Assembly (NCBI GenBank): GCA_938004375.1
Contig: CALKWH010000444.1
Span: 1-14,274 of the forward strand
Direction: 5' to 3'
Source of the DNA: an uncultured Pseudomonadota bacterium
GTDB lineage: Bacteria > Myxococcota_A > Polyangia > HGW-17
DNA length: 14,274 nt
A model generated the notes under the pieces. It was not told the DNA's origin. It searched no databases and saw nothing but the letters and a program-made list of their open reading frames with translations. Each line of letters begins with the position of its first letter. Position 1 is the stretch's first letter. Below, one piece after another: positions 1 to 7,400 of the stretch. The position numbers and the translations under genes are program-made.

Positions 1-50
1 ATACGAGATCGTATTCGGTGACTGGAGTTCAGACGTGTGCTCTTCCGATC
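1..50 (+). other. Illumina P7 adapter with i7 index (not genomic)
   Basis: Bases 1-9 (atacgagat) are the end of the P7 flow-cell oligo. Bases 10-17 (cgtattcg) occupy the 8-base index position. Bases 18-50 match the TruSeq read-2 primer, beginning gtgactggagttcagacgtg and ending gctcttccgatc. Its final T is missing at the junction with the insert. The stretch is library adapter left in the assembly. Translating it gives the familiar artefact peptide MTGVQTCALPI. Confidence 0.98.
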
Positions 51-51
51 G

Positions 52-222
52 TGGGAGAGCTCCCCGGCCGTCCTCTCCGACGCGCCCGGCCCCGTGTCGC
101 CCAACCCCGCCTGGTACATCCGGGTGACCTTCCTGCTGACCACCGAGAACCGGGACGTCACGCCCATCCTGCACGACTTCGATCTGGTGTGGGAGTGCGC
201 CTTCCAGGGGCCGGAAAAATAA
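52..222 (+). CDS. C-terminal fragment of an unidentified, probably exported protein
   Basis: The reading frame is open from the adapter junction to a TAA at 220-222, giving 56 genomic residues beginning WESSPAVL and ending FQGPEK. The 5' part of the gene lies beyond the contig end, so length and function cannot be judged. The pattern WYIRVTFLLTTENRDVTPIL resembles the last beta-sandwich strands of large secreted or cell-surface proteins, which often end in an R-V-x-L-x-T-x-D-x-x-V-T-P-x-L type segment; this is a weak, pattern-based impression. The next gene starts 4 bases downstream on the same strand, suggesting co-transcription. Any start codon upstream of base 51 is inside adapter and must be ignored. 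Confidence 0.65.
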   Translation, partial: WESSPAVLSDAPGPVSPNPAWYIRVTFLLTTENRDVTPILHDFDLVWECAFQGPEK

Positions 223-226
223 CTCC

Positions 227-1540
227 ATGACCCGCTTGGTGATCCTCGGCGGCGGGGTCGCCGGACTCTCGGCCTGGCGCCGCGCCCTGGCCCTCGGGTG
301 CGACGTCGCCTTGGTGGAGCGGTGCCTGCGCACGGGGGGCCTCACGCGCTCGATCCGCGTCGGCGGCTTCGTCTTCGACTACACCGGCCACTTCCTGCAC
401 CTGGCCAGGACCCCGCACCCCGGGCACCTCGGCGCCGCGCGGGGATCCTGGCGCAAGGTCGCGCGGCGCGCCGGCTGCCTGGTCGCCGGGCGTGTGATCC
501 CGGCGCCGTTCCAGTACCACCTGGGCGCCTTGCCCGAGCCGGCGCGCTCCGCCTGCGTGGACGGCGTGCAGGATCTGCTCGCGCGCGGCGCGCCGGTGGT
601 GCCCGAACCCGGCGAGGACCTCCTGTCCTTCTTCGTCCGCGCGTTCGGCGCGGGCGTCACCGACTGGTTCCTGCGACCCTACAATGAGAAGCTCCTGGCC
701 ACCGACCTGCGCTCGCTCAACGCCGCGCGCCTCAACCGCTTCTTCCCGGCCCCCGACCCCGCGGCGGTGCGCGCCGGGCTGGTGTCGGGTCCGGGCGCGG
801 CCCAGGGGACCGGCGCGACCTACAACGCCACGTTCTGGTACCCCGAGGATGACGGCATCGGGCAACTGGTGGACCAACTGGATCCCGGTCTGCCGCATGT
901 CCCGGCCGAGGTGACGGCCGTGGATCTCCAGCGATGCGTCGTGCTCGCGGGAACCCGGGAGCTCCCCTGGGACCGGCTGATCTCGACGATTCCGCTGCCC
1001 GAGCTCCTGCGCGCCTGCGGTGGGCCATGGCGCGGACCGGCCGACGCGCTGACCGCGTCGGGGGTGGTGGCGTTCCAGTTGGGCGTCTCGGGCTCCCCCG
1101 CCCCGCTCCTGGGGGACCGGCACTGGCTGTACGTGCCGGACCCGGACCTGGCCTTCTTCCGCGTGGGCTGCTACTCCAACGTGTCCGCCTGCCTGGCGCC
1201 CCGGGGTTGCCACTCCCTCTACGTCGAGGTCGGCTTCTCGGGCGCGCCGCCGGCGCCGGGACCCCTCGCCGACCGCGTGCTCACCGAGCTCGTCCGCGCC
1301 GGGCTCCTGGCGGACCCGGGCAAGGTGGAGGTGCTGCTGCAACACGTGATCCAGCCCGCCTACGTACGCTTCGACGCCGGTTGGGACGCGACCGCTCCGG
1401 CGGTCCTCGACCGGCTGGCCGCACTGGGCGTGCACGGGGCCGGGCGCTGGGGGCGCTGGGACTACCTGGGCATGGAGGACGTCATCCTGGAAGCCTCGTC
1501 CCTCGTCGAACGGGTGATCGGCGATCCGGAGGGCGCGTGA
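227..1540 (+). CDS. FAD-dependent oxidoreductase, amine oxidase / protoporphyrinogen oxidase-like
   Basis: The product is 437 residues. It opens with a Rossmann dinucleotide-binding motif, VILGGGVAGLSA (residues 5-16), followed by an acidic residue ending the second strand (VALVERCLRTGGL, 28-39), the usual FAD-binding start of the NAD(P)-binding/amine oxidase superfamily (COG1232-like). Further family hallmarks are FDYTGHFLH (50-58), FLRPYNEKLLATDL (148-161), WYPEDDGIGQL (204-214) and the C-terminal FAD-contacting segment GRWGRWDYLGMEDVILEA (406-423). Relatives include protoporphyrinogen oxidase-like proteins and UDP-galactopyranose mutase-like flavoproteins; the substrate cannot be told from sequence. 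There is no signal peptide, so it is probably cytoplasmic. Its stop overlaps the GTG start of the kinase gene (GTGA), which suggests translational coupling. The ATG at 227 is chosen because it directly precedes the Rossmann motif; its ribosome binding site is weak. Confidence 0.85.
   Translation: MTRLVILGGGVAGLSAWRRALALGCDVALVERCLRTGGLTRSIRVGGFVFDYTGHFLHLARTPHPGHLGAARGSWRKVARRAGCLVAGRVIPAPFQYHLGALPEPARSACVDGVQDLLARGAPVVPEPGEDLLSFFVRAFGAGVTDWFLRPYNEKLLATDLRSLNAARLNRFFPAPDPAAVRAGLVSGPGAAQGTGATYNATFWYPEDDGIGQLVDQLDPGLPHVPAEVTAVDLQRCVVLAGTRELPWDRLISTIPLPELLRACGGPWRGPADALTASGVVAFQLGVSGSPAPLLGDRHWLYVPDPDLAFFRVGCYSNVSACLAPRGCHSLYVEVGFSGAPPAPGPLADRVLTELVRAGLLADPGKVEVLLQHVIQPAYVRFDAGWDATAPAVLDRLAALGVHGAGRWGRWDYLGMEDVILEASSLVERVIGDPEGA
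1528..1533 (+). promoter_or_regulatory. Ribosome binding site supporting the GTG start of the kinase gene
   Basis: GGAGGG ends 3 bases before GTG 1537. It lies inside the end of the flavoprotein gene and favours the GTG that forms a GTGA overlap with that gene's stop. The alternative ATG at 1579 has no comparable purine-rich tract. The spacing is shorter than ideal, hence moderate confidence. Confidence 0.5.
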
Positions 1541-4500
1541 GCGGGCACGAGCGCGAGACCGAGCCCGGGATCGTCCCGATGGGCCTGCTCCCCACGATGG
1601 TGGCCTGCACGTCGGCGCCGGCCGGCCCCGGCATGGCGACCGCGCCCACCGTGGCGGCGAGCCTGGAGCCCGGGGAGAACGACGGGGCAGGGGAGTCCGC
1701 CGAACTTCCGGTGTCGTCCGAAGAACCGGGGCGCTACCTCCTCGAGGGGGAGCACGCCCGCGGCGGCCAGGCCCGGGTGCTCGTGGCCTTCGATTCCCAC
1801 GTCGGCCGGCGTGTGGCCTGGAAGGAGCTCCTGCCCGAGTGGCAGCCCCCGGCCGGTGGCCCGGCCGTCTCCGCCGGCTTCACTCGAAGGTTCCTTCGCG
1901 AGGCACGGATCACCGCCCGCCTCGAGCACCCCAACATCTGCCCGGTGCACGAGATTGGTCGTCGCGCGGACGGCCACTGCTACTACACCATGCGTCTGGT
2001 GCGCGGGGAGACGCTGGCCGACCGCCTCGAGCGGTGCGGGACGGCCGAGGACCGCCTCAAGTTGCTGGGCACGTTCTGGGACGTGTGCAACGCCATGGCC
2101 TACGCCCACGGTCAGGGGGTCATCCATCGCGATCTCAAGCCCGGCAACGTCATGGTCGGGGCTTTCGGGGAGACCGTCGTGCTGGACTGGGGGCTGGCCA
2201 AGGAGCGGGGGGCCCCGGAGTCTGCCGACGGGCCGACGGACGGCCCCGCCGCTGACGTCGGAGCCCACGGGTCATCGGGACCGCCGGCGCGTCCCATGAG
2301 CACCGGGGGCGAGACCCTCGACGGTGCGGCCATGGGGACGCCGTGGTACATGAGCCCCGAGCAGGCGCGCGGCGCGGTGGCCGAGATCGACGAGCGCTCG
2401 GACGTCTGGGGGCTGGGCGCGATCCTTTACGAGCTCCTCACCGGGCGCCCGCCCTTCACGGGAACGTCGGTGGCCGAGGTCCTGGGTGCCGTGCTCTCGG
2501 CGCCGGTGCCGCCGGTGCGGGAGTCGTGCCCCGAGGCCCCGCCCGAGCTCGTCGGCATCGCGATGAAGTGCCTCGAGCGGGATCCGGCCGCCCGCTACGC
2601 CTCGGCCAGCGAGCTGGCCGACGACATCGCCGCGTACATGACCGGCGGCCGGGTTCTTGCCCACGAGTACACGTCCTGGGAATTGGTGCGGCGGTTCGCC
2701 GGCCGGCACAAGGCGGCCCTGGGAGCCGTGGTGGCCGTGTTCGCCGTGGTCGTCGCCGCCCTCGTCGTCGTCAGCCTGGCGTGGCGGCAGGAGTCCGCCG
2801 CCCGGGTGAGGGAGGAACTCTCGCGGTCGCGGGAACGCCGGGCCCACCTGGAGTCCGAGTACAACCTCGCCCGCGCCCACGTGCAGCAGGCCATGCGCCT
2901 GGTCGGCGAGCGCCAGTTGCACGCGGCCCGGATCCATGCCTTTGCCTCCCTGCTGCACAACCCGGCCCACCCGGGCAGCCTGGCGGCCGACGCCGCCTTC
3001 ACCGGGGCGGAGCCCGCCGCAGACCGGCCGCGCATGGAGGCCCTCTCGGTGATCCATCGCACCCGGTTCCGCCACCTGCACAGGTTGGAGCGTACGCTGC
3101 GGGCGCCGGGCCCCATTCTTTCGGCCGCCCTCTCTCCCGAAGGTCTCCGGCTGGCCGTCTCGGATCAGGAAGGCCGCCTGACCGCGTGGAGGCTCGACTC
3201 CGGCGCCGAGCTCTTCCGCGCGCAGGTCTTCGAGGGTCGGGCCTCGGCCGTGGCCTGGTCCTCCCGGGGAGATCGCCTCGCGGTCGGGGGCGCAGCCGGC
3301 GTCCTCTCCTGGCGTGATGCCGCCACCGGCCGGGAGCGCCTCCGGGTCGCCGCCGGCGCGGGGATCTCCTCGCTGGCGTTCTCGCCCGACGGCCGGACGC
3401 TGGTCTCCGGGCACGTCGACGGCGCGGTGCGCACCTGGGACGCCGTCACCGGCGAGCGGGGCGTGGAGCTGCCGTCGCACGCGGACGAGGTCCGGGGGCT
3501 GGCGTTTCCGACCGACGGCCGCCTGGTGGCCTCTGGGAGCTGGGACAAGACGGTGCACCTCTCGGATCCGGCCACGGGGGAGCGCCGCCTCGCCTGGCGC
3601 GTGCCGGGAGAGGGCGTGTACACGCTGGCGTTCTCGCCCGACGGCCGGCGGTTGCTCACCGGCGCCTACGACGGCTTTTTGCGATGGTGGGACGTGAACA
3701 CCGGCGCGCCCCTGTCGGAGCTGGTTCATGGCAGCGAAGGCGTGATCGCGCTGGCCCTCTCCCTGGACGGACGCCGCCTCGTGTCGGGCGGTTACGACCG
3801 GAAGATGCGGCTGTGGGATCCGGTCACCGGCGAGCTCCTCGCGGTCGTGGAGGGTCACACCGACGCCGTCCACGGGCTGGCCATCACTCCCGACGGGCGC
3901 CGGGTGGTGTCCGCCTCCCAGGACGGGACGGTGCGGGTCTGGGAAGCCGCCGCGACGGACGGGATCCCGCGCCTGATCCACCCGGACGGCGTCTACGGGG
4001 TGGCCTGGTCCCGGGATCGGCGCCGGGTCGCCACCGCGGGTTGGGACCACGAGGTGCGCCTGTTCGACGCCGGGACCGGGGCCCAGATCCGCGTGCTGGC
4101 GGGACACACCGAGGGGGTGATCGGGGTGGCCTTCTCGCCCGTCGGTGACCGGCTCGCCTCCTGCGGTTACGATCGGACGGTGCGGCTCTGGGATCCTGCC
4201 GATGGTCGTACGCTGCAGATCCTGCAGGGCCACGGCGGACCCGTGACCCACGTGGCGTTCTCGCCCGACGGCCGGCTCCTGGCCAGCGGCTCCCACGACG
4301 GCCGGCTCCGGCTCTGGGACACCGGGTCCGGGCGCCTGGTGTTCGAGTCCAACGATCATGGCGGGTTCGTCCACGGCCTTGCCTTCTCGCCCGACGGCCG
4401 GCTCCTGGCGTCGGCCGCGTTCGACCGGCGGGTGCACCTGTTCGACGTGGTCGGGCGCCGGCCCCTGCGCACGCTCGAGGGCCACGCGGACTGGGCGTCG

Positions 4501-4941
4501 GACGTGGCGTTCTCACCCGACGGGCGCCTGCTCCTGAGCGTGGGCAAGGACCACGTCGGCGTCCTCTGGGACACCGCGACCTGGCGCCCGCTGCGCCGCC
4601 TGACGGGGCACCGGCAATGGGTCAACCGCGGCGCGTTCTCGCCGGACGGGACGCGGATCGTCACGGGCGGGGACGACGGCGTAGCCATCGTGTGGGACAC
4701 CGCCACGGGGCACCCGCTGCTGCGCCTGGATCCGGGCCACGCGGTCAGCGGGGTGGCCTTCTCTCCAGACGGCTCCGCCGTCGCGCTGGGCGTCAAGGGC
4801 GCCGCCTGGCTGTTCCCGGTGGACCCGCCGTGCACCGACGCGCCGGTGGAAGAGGCCCTGCGGGAGGCCGGGAAGGAAGCCGGCCTGCGCCTGTCGGGCT
4901 TCGAGCTGGTCGTCACGGGCCCGGACGCCGCGTCGCGCTGA
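1537..4941 (+). CDS. Transmembrane Ser/Thr protein kinase with 14 WD40 repeats
   Basis: From the GTG at 1537 the product is 1134 residues. Residues 1-64 are a Pro/Ala-rich lead. The Hanks-type kinase domain spans about 65-370. It has a glycine-rich loop (GEHARGGQARV, 71-81), VAWK lysine K96, helix-C glutamate E122, the catalytic loop HRDLKPGN (197-204) with D199, a DWG in place of DFG (217-219), GTPWYMSPEQA (267-277) and DVWGLGAILYELLTG (289-303), so it looks catalytically competent. One membrane helix lies at about 394-414, followed by a charged, probably coiled segment (417-465). Fourteen WD40 repeats then fill about 525-1098, enough for two seven-bladed propellers, with a 36-residue tail. 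The kinase should be cytoplasmic and the propellers on the other side of the membrane, as in many myxobacterial and planctomycete kinases. It probably phosphorylates proteins on Ser/Thr; partners are unknown. It overlaps the flavoprotein gene by 4 bases and ends 9 bases from the convergent isoprenoid operon. Confidence 0.93.
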   Translation: MSGHERETEPGIVPMGLLPTMVACTSAPAGPGMATAPTVAASLEPGENDGAGESAELPVSSEEPGRYLLEGEHARGGQARVLVAFDSHVGRRVAWKELLPEWQPPAGGPAVSAGFTRRFLREARITARLEHPNICPVHEIGRRADGHCYYTMRLVRGETLADRLERCGTAEDRLKLLGTFWDVCNAMAYAHGQGVIHRDLKPGNVMVGAFGETVVLDWGLAKERGAPESADGPTDGPAADVGAHGSSGPPARPMSTGGETLDGAAMGTPWYMSPEQARGAVAEIDERSDVWGLGAILYELLTGRPPFTGTSVAEVLGAVLSAPVPPVRESCPEAPPELVGIAMKCLERDPAARYASASELADDIAAYMTGGRVLAHEYTSWELVRRFAGRHKAALGAVVAVFAVVVAALVVVSLAWRQESAARVREELSRSRERRAHLESEYNLARAHVQQAMRLVGERQLHAARIHAFASLLHNPAHPGSLAADAAFTGAEPAADRPRMEALSVIHRTRFRHLHRLERTLRAPGPILSAALSPEGLRLAVSDQEGRLTAWRLDSGAELFRAQVFEGRASAVAWSSRGDRLAVGGAAGVLSWRDAATGRERLRVAAGAGISSLAFSPDGRTLVSGHVDGAVRTWDAVTGERGVELPSHADEVRGLAFPTDGRLVASGSWDKTVHLSDPATGERRLAWRVPGEGVYTLAFSPDGRRLLTGAYDGFLRWWDVNTGAPLSELVHGSEGVIALALSLDGRRLVSGGYDRKMRLWDPVTGELLAVVEGHTDAVHGLAITPDGRRVVSASQDGTVRVWEAAATDGIPRLIHPDGVYGVAWSRDRRRVATAGWDHEVRLFDAGTGAQIRVLAGHTEGVIGVAFSPVGDRLASCGYDRTVRLWDPADGRTLQILQGHGGPVTHVAFSPDGRLLASGSHDGRLRLWDTGSGRLVFESNDHGGFVHGLAFSPDGRLLASAAFDRRVHLFDVVGRRPLRTLEGHADWASDVAFSPDGRLLLSVGKDHVGVLWDTATWRPLRRLTGHRQWVNRGAFSPDGTRIVTGGDDGVAIVWDTATGHPLLRLDPGHAVSGVAFSPDGSAVALGVKGAAWLFPVDPPCTDAPVEEALREAGKEAGLRLSGFELVVTGPDAASR

Positions 4942-4950
4942 CTAATTCCG

Positions 4951-6231
4951 TCAATCGGAGATCAGGGTGCCGGCCGGGCGGCCGGAGAGGGCGGCGGCCA
5001 CGGCACAGGGGTCGCGGCCGTCGACGATCCAGGAGGTGACCCCGCGGGTGGCGGCCTCGAGGAGTTTTTCCACCTTGCCGCCCATGGCGCCGGTGACGTC
5101 GTGGGGGGTGACGGGACGGCTCCCGTCGGGGTTTGCGGCACTCTCGGAGGCCCGAATGCGGGGGATCAGCGTCGCCCGGGGATCCTCGCGGGGGTCGGCG
5201 GTGAGGACGCCGGCCACGTCGGTGAGGTGCACCACACGGGGGAAGCCCAGGCCCAGCGCCAGGGCCGGCGCGAGGTCGTCGCCCGAGGCGATCCCAAGGC
5301 CGCAGGTGGCGTCGCCGAACGCGGGGGTGCCGAAAAGCACGGGGAAAAAGCCGAGCGCGAGCGCTTGTCGCAGGGGATCGAGGGTGTCGGGGGCGAAGCG
5401 GCCGCCCGAGAGGCGTCCCAGGGCCGACGCCTGGAAGGGGAAGACCGGGAGCCCGGCGTCCGCGAGGGCCTCGCACACGAGAGCGCTGAGCTGGTACTGC
5501 AGCGCCTGGATGCGCCCCCAGGCGAGGCGGGCTTCGGCGTCCAGAGGCCGGCCCAGCACGCCCGCGCGGGCCACCGGGCCATGTCCGAAGGAGCCCGCGC
5601 CATGCAGGATGACGGCCGGCCCCTGCAGCTGGTCGGCCAGCAGTCGGGCCAGTTTGTTCAGCCGGTCGAAGTCCACCCGGGGCACCGGGCTCGATTTCAC
5701 GGTGAGAAGGGAGCCGCCGAGTTTGACGATCACGGGACCCTCGGCGACGACGGGCTCGTCGGAGACGGCGGATGCGGTGGGCGCGACGCCCGGGGAACTG
5801 GCCAAGGGGCCGTCGGCGGGGCCTCCATCGTCGGTGCCCGTGGAGGCCACCTCGAGCCAGTCGCCGTCCGCCGGGATCGAGGCGTCCACGCCGTCGAGGG
5901 CGGGATCGATGGGGAGGCCGTCCAGGTGGACGATGCCGCCGGAGAGGGTGCCGGTGACCAGCACGGCATCGGCGGACGCGGAGACGATGGCGGCGGGCGC
6001 CGTGCCCAGCCTGGCCATGCGCAACAGCGTCCATGAGCCCACGGTGGAGCCGGAGCTGCGCGGCAGCGCCAGGACGCGGCCCGTGATCCGCTCGCCGCGG
6101 CGCGGGTGATCGGCCTGGACGATGACGCCGGTCTCCGGGTCGACCCCGCCATAGAACGACAGGGGGGACGTGAGCACCAGGAGCCGGCCGGCGGCGGCGC
6201 CGGACGTCAGGCGGACGGCGTCAAGACGCAT
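4951..6231 (-). CDS. Fusion: aconitase-X small subunit (phosphomevalonate dehydratase) + isopentenyl phosphate kinase
   Basis: The protein is 426 residues with two enzyme parts. Residues 1-130 are an AcnX swivel (small subunit) domain: SFYGGVDPETGVIVQADHP (25-43), GERITGRVLALPRSSGSTVG (46-65) and GTAPAAIV (76-83). A Gly/Asp/Ala/Pro-rich linker follows (131-164). Residues 165-426 are an amino-acid-kinase-fold isopentenyl phosphate kinase: VKLGGSLLTVK (169-179) with K170 and K179 at the family's nine-residue spacing, ILHGAGSFGH (208-217) with the conserved histidine, SGDDLAPALA (316-325), VVHLTDVAGVL (333-343), DVTGAMGGKVEKLLE (378-392) and WIVDG (401-405). The first part should complete the dehydratase with the large subunit encoded just upstream; the second should make isopentenyl diphosphate from isopentenyl phosphate and ATP. 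Both parts are normally separate proteins. The ATG at 6231 has GGAAGG 7 bases upstream (6239-6244) and overlaps the large-subunit gene by 11 bases. The frame is open to 6597, but that extension has no family similarity. Confidence 0.88.
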   Translation of the reverse strand: MRLDAVRLTSGAAAGRLLVLTSPLSFYGGVDPETGVIVQADHPRRGERITGRVLALPRSSGSTVGSWTLLRMARLGTAPAAIVSASADAVLVTGTLSGGIVHLDGLPIDPALDGVDASIPADGDWLEVASTGTDDGGPADGPLASSPGVAPTASAVSDEPVVAEGPVIVKLGGSLLTVKSSPVPRVDFDRLNKLARLLADQLQGPAVILHGAGSFGHGPVARAGVLGRPLDAEARLAWGRIQALQYQLSALVCEALADAGLPVFPFQASALGRLSGGRFAPDTLDPLRQALALGFFPVLFGTPAFGDATCGLGIASGDDLAPALALGLGFPRVVHLTDVAGVLTADPREDPRATLIPRIRASESAANPDGSRPVTPHDVTGAMGGKVEKLLEAATRGVTSWIVDGRDPCAVAAALSGRPAGTLISD

Positions 6232-7399
6232 GGGGCCACCTTCCGGTCTCGGAGCTGCGGGCGCAGGTTTCGGTGTCGGCGATCCCCACGCGATAGCCAC
6301 GGGAACGCAGGTAAAAGGCGGCCTTGGCGGAGTCGGTGGCGATGGAGCGCACCTCAGGGGGCAGGGGGGAGACCGCCGGGCAACCGCCAGGGAGCCACAG
6401 GTGCCGTCCCCCGTCCGGGGAGGGGAGCGAGCCCCCCGCCGGGCACGCCCGCAGCGTCCAGGGGCCGTCCGGTGAAGCGCCTTCGGCCGGCGTCGGCCAG
6501 GCGTCGGCGGTCCCGTGCGGGCAGCCGGTGAAGACCAGGTCCACGGGATCCCCGGGCGCCAGGTCGCAGAGCCGGGCGGCCTCGGCGTCGAGCGCATCGT
6601 CGGTCACGATCGCCTGGTGAGGGAGCGTGGGGAAGGCGGCCGCCTCGGGGGTGTGTCCGGGCACGTGGAAGAGCACGGGGCCCCCGTAGGTGACGAGGGC
6701 GGCGCACAGCGCCTGCCAGCCCACACGCGTGGGCTCGCCGGGGCCGTCCAAGGTCAAAAGCGGCACCGTGGCGCCCAGGGCGCGGCCGAGCCAGGCGCCC
6801 AGCAGGCCCATCCGCCAGGGCGGGGACAGGTCGGCGGTCACCCGCACGCCGACCCGGGGGCGGCGGTGCTCTTCGACATGAAGTCCGGCGTACGGCGCGT
6901 AGCCGCACAGCGCGGCGGCCAGCGCGCCGGGTCCTCCCTCGCGCTCGGTGCGGGCCCCGAGCAGGCTGTTGGCGAAGGTCACCGCCGAGCTCTCGGCCCA
7001 CGCGAGGTGGGTGCCGAACAGGGGGGCGGGTCCGGTCAGGTAAGGCGCGCAGGAGCAAGTCGGGACGACGCCCATGGCTTCGTATGCGACCAGCACCCGA
7101 CGCTGGAGCCGCGCGTCCGCTTCGTTCACCCACGGCGGCGGGGCCTCGGGCCAGAAGGCGCAGGGGTTGAGGGTGGTGGGCACCCGCACGCGGCCGGTGG
7201 CGGCCAGCTCCTCGAGGTAACCGAGGCCGGCCTCCCCCAGGTTCCAGTACGAGACGCCGGCGACGTGGGCGGACGCCACGGGCACCACGCGGTCCGTGCG
7301 CGCGACCCGGCACAGCGCGGCGATCAACCGCAGGGACCGGGTGTGGGCCGGGGTCTCACCGGTGCCCGGGAGCGACAGGAGCGGGAGCGAGCGATCCAT
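6221..7399 (-). CDS. Aconitase-X large subunit, probable phosphomevalonate dehydratase
   Basis: The product is 392 residues, close to the usual length of the AcnX catalytic subunit (DUF521 family). Family signatures run along it: YWNLGEAGLGYLEEL (51-65), VPTTLNP (73-79), TCSCAPYLTG (114-123), GTHLAWAESSAVTFANSLLG (129-148), ARTEREGGPGALAAALCG (149-166), GLHVEEHRRP (172-181), VFTGCPHGT (289-297) and TDSAKAAFYLRSRGYRVG (355-372). C115 or C117, C293 and C340 (GGCPAVSP) are the likely iron-sulfur ligands. AcnX enzymes are either phosphomevalonate dehydratases of the archaeal-type mevalonate pathway or cis-3-hydroxyproline dehydratases. The UbiD gene directly upstream and the isopentenyl phosphate kinase fused to the small subunit favour the first: dehydration of mevalonate 5-phosphate to trans-anhydromevalonate 5-phosphate. 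The enzyme should be cytoplasmic and oxygen-sensitive. The ATG lies 1 base after the UbiD stop, and the 3' end overlaps the fusion gene by 11 bases. Confidence 0.88.
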   Translation of the reverse strand: MDRSLPLLSLPGTGETPAHTRSLRLIAALCRVARTDRVVPVASAHVAGVSYWNLGEAGLGYLEELAATGRVRVPTTLNPCAFWPEAPPPWVNEADARLQRRVLVAYEAMGVVPTCSCAPYLTGPAPLFGTHLAWAESSAVTFANSLLGARTEREGGPGALAAALCGYAPYAGLHVEEHRRPRVGVRVTADLSPPWRMGLLGAWLGRALGATVPLLTLDGPGEPTRVGWQALCAALVTYGGPVLFHVPGHTPEAAAFPTLPHQAIVTDDALDAEAARLCDLAPGDPVDLVFTGCPHGTADAWPTPAEGASPDGPWTLRACPAGGSLPSPDGGRHLWLPGGCPAVSPLPPEVRSIATDSAKAAFYLRSRGYRVGIADTETCARSSETGRWPHAS

Positions 7400-7400
7400 C

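Noticed and set aside
18..230. 70-codon plus-strand frame beginning MTGVQTCALPI
   Set aside because: Its start is adapter sequence, and past base 51 it is in a different frame from the real C-terminal fragment.
158..1435. 425-codon minus-strand open frame
   Set aside because: It is antisense to the flavoprotein gene, which has clear motifs; the frame itself has low-complexity composition.
934..1536. 201-codon upstream extension of the kinase frame
   Set aside because: It overlaps the flavoprotein gene out of frame, is Arg/Gly/Ala/Pro-rich shadow translation, and a GTG with a ribosome binding site forms a GTGA junction at 1537.
3379..4401. Recurring 18-base sequence ttctcgcccgacggccgg (four copies)
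   Set aside because: It encodes the FSPDGR core of WD40 repeats, so it is a protein repeat, not a CRISPR array or mobile element.
2272..4485. 737-codon minus-strand open frame
   Set aside because: It is the antisense shadow of the WD40 region in GC-rich DNA; its Gly/Arg/Pro/His-rich translation mirrors the repeats and no domain is recognisable.
6232..6597. 122-codon N-terminal extension of the AcnX-small/IPK fusion
   Set aside because: It overlaps the AcnX large-subunit gene, is Pro/Arg/Ala-rich without family similarity, and ATG 6231 has a well-placed GGAAGG.
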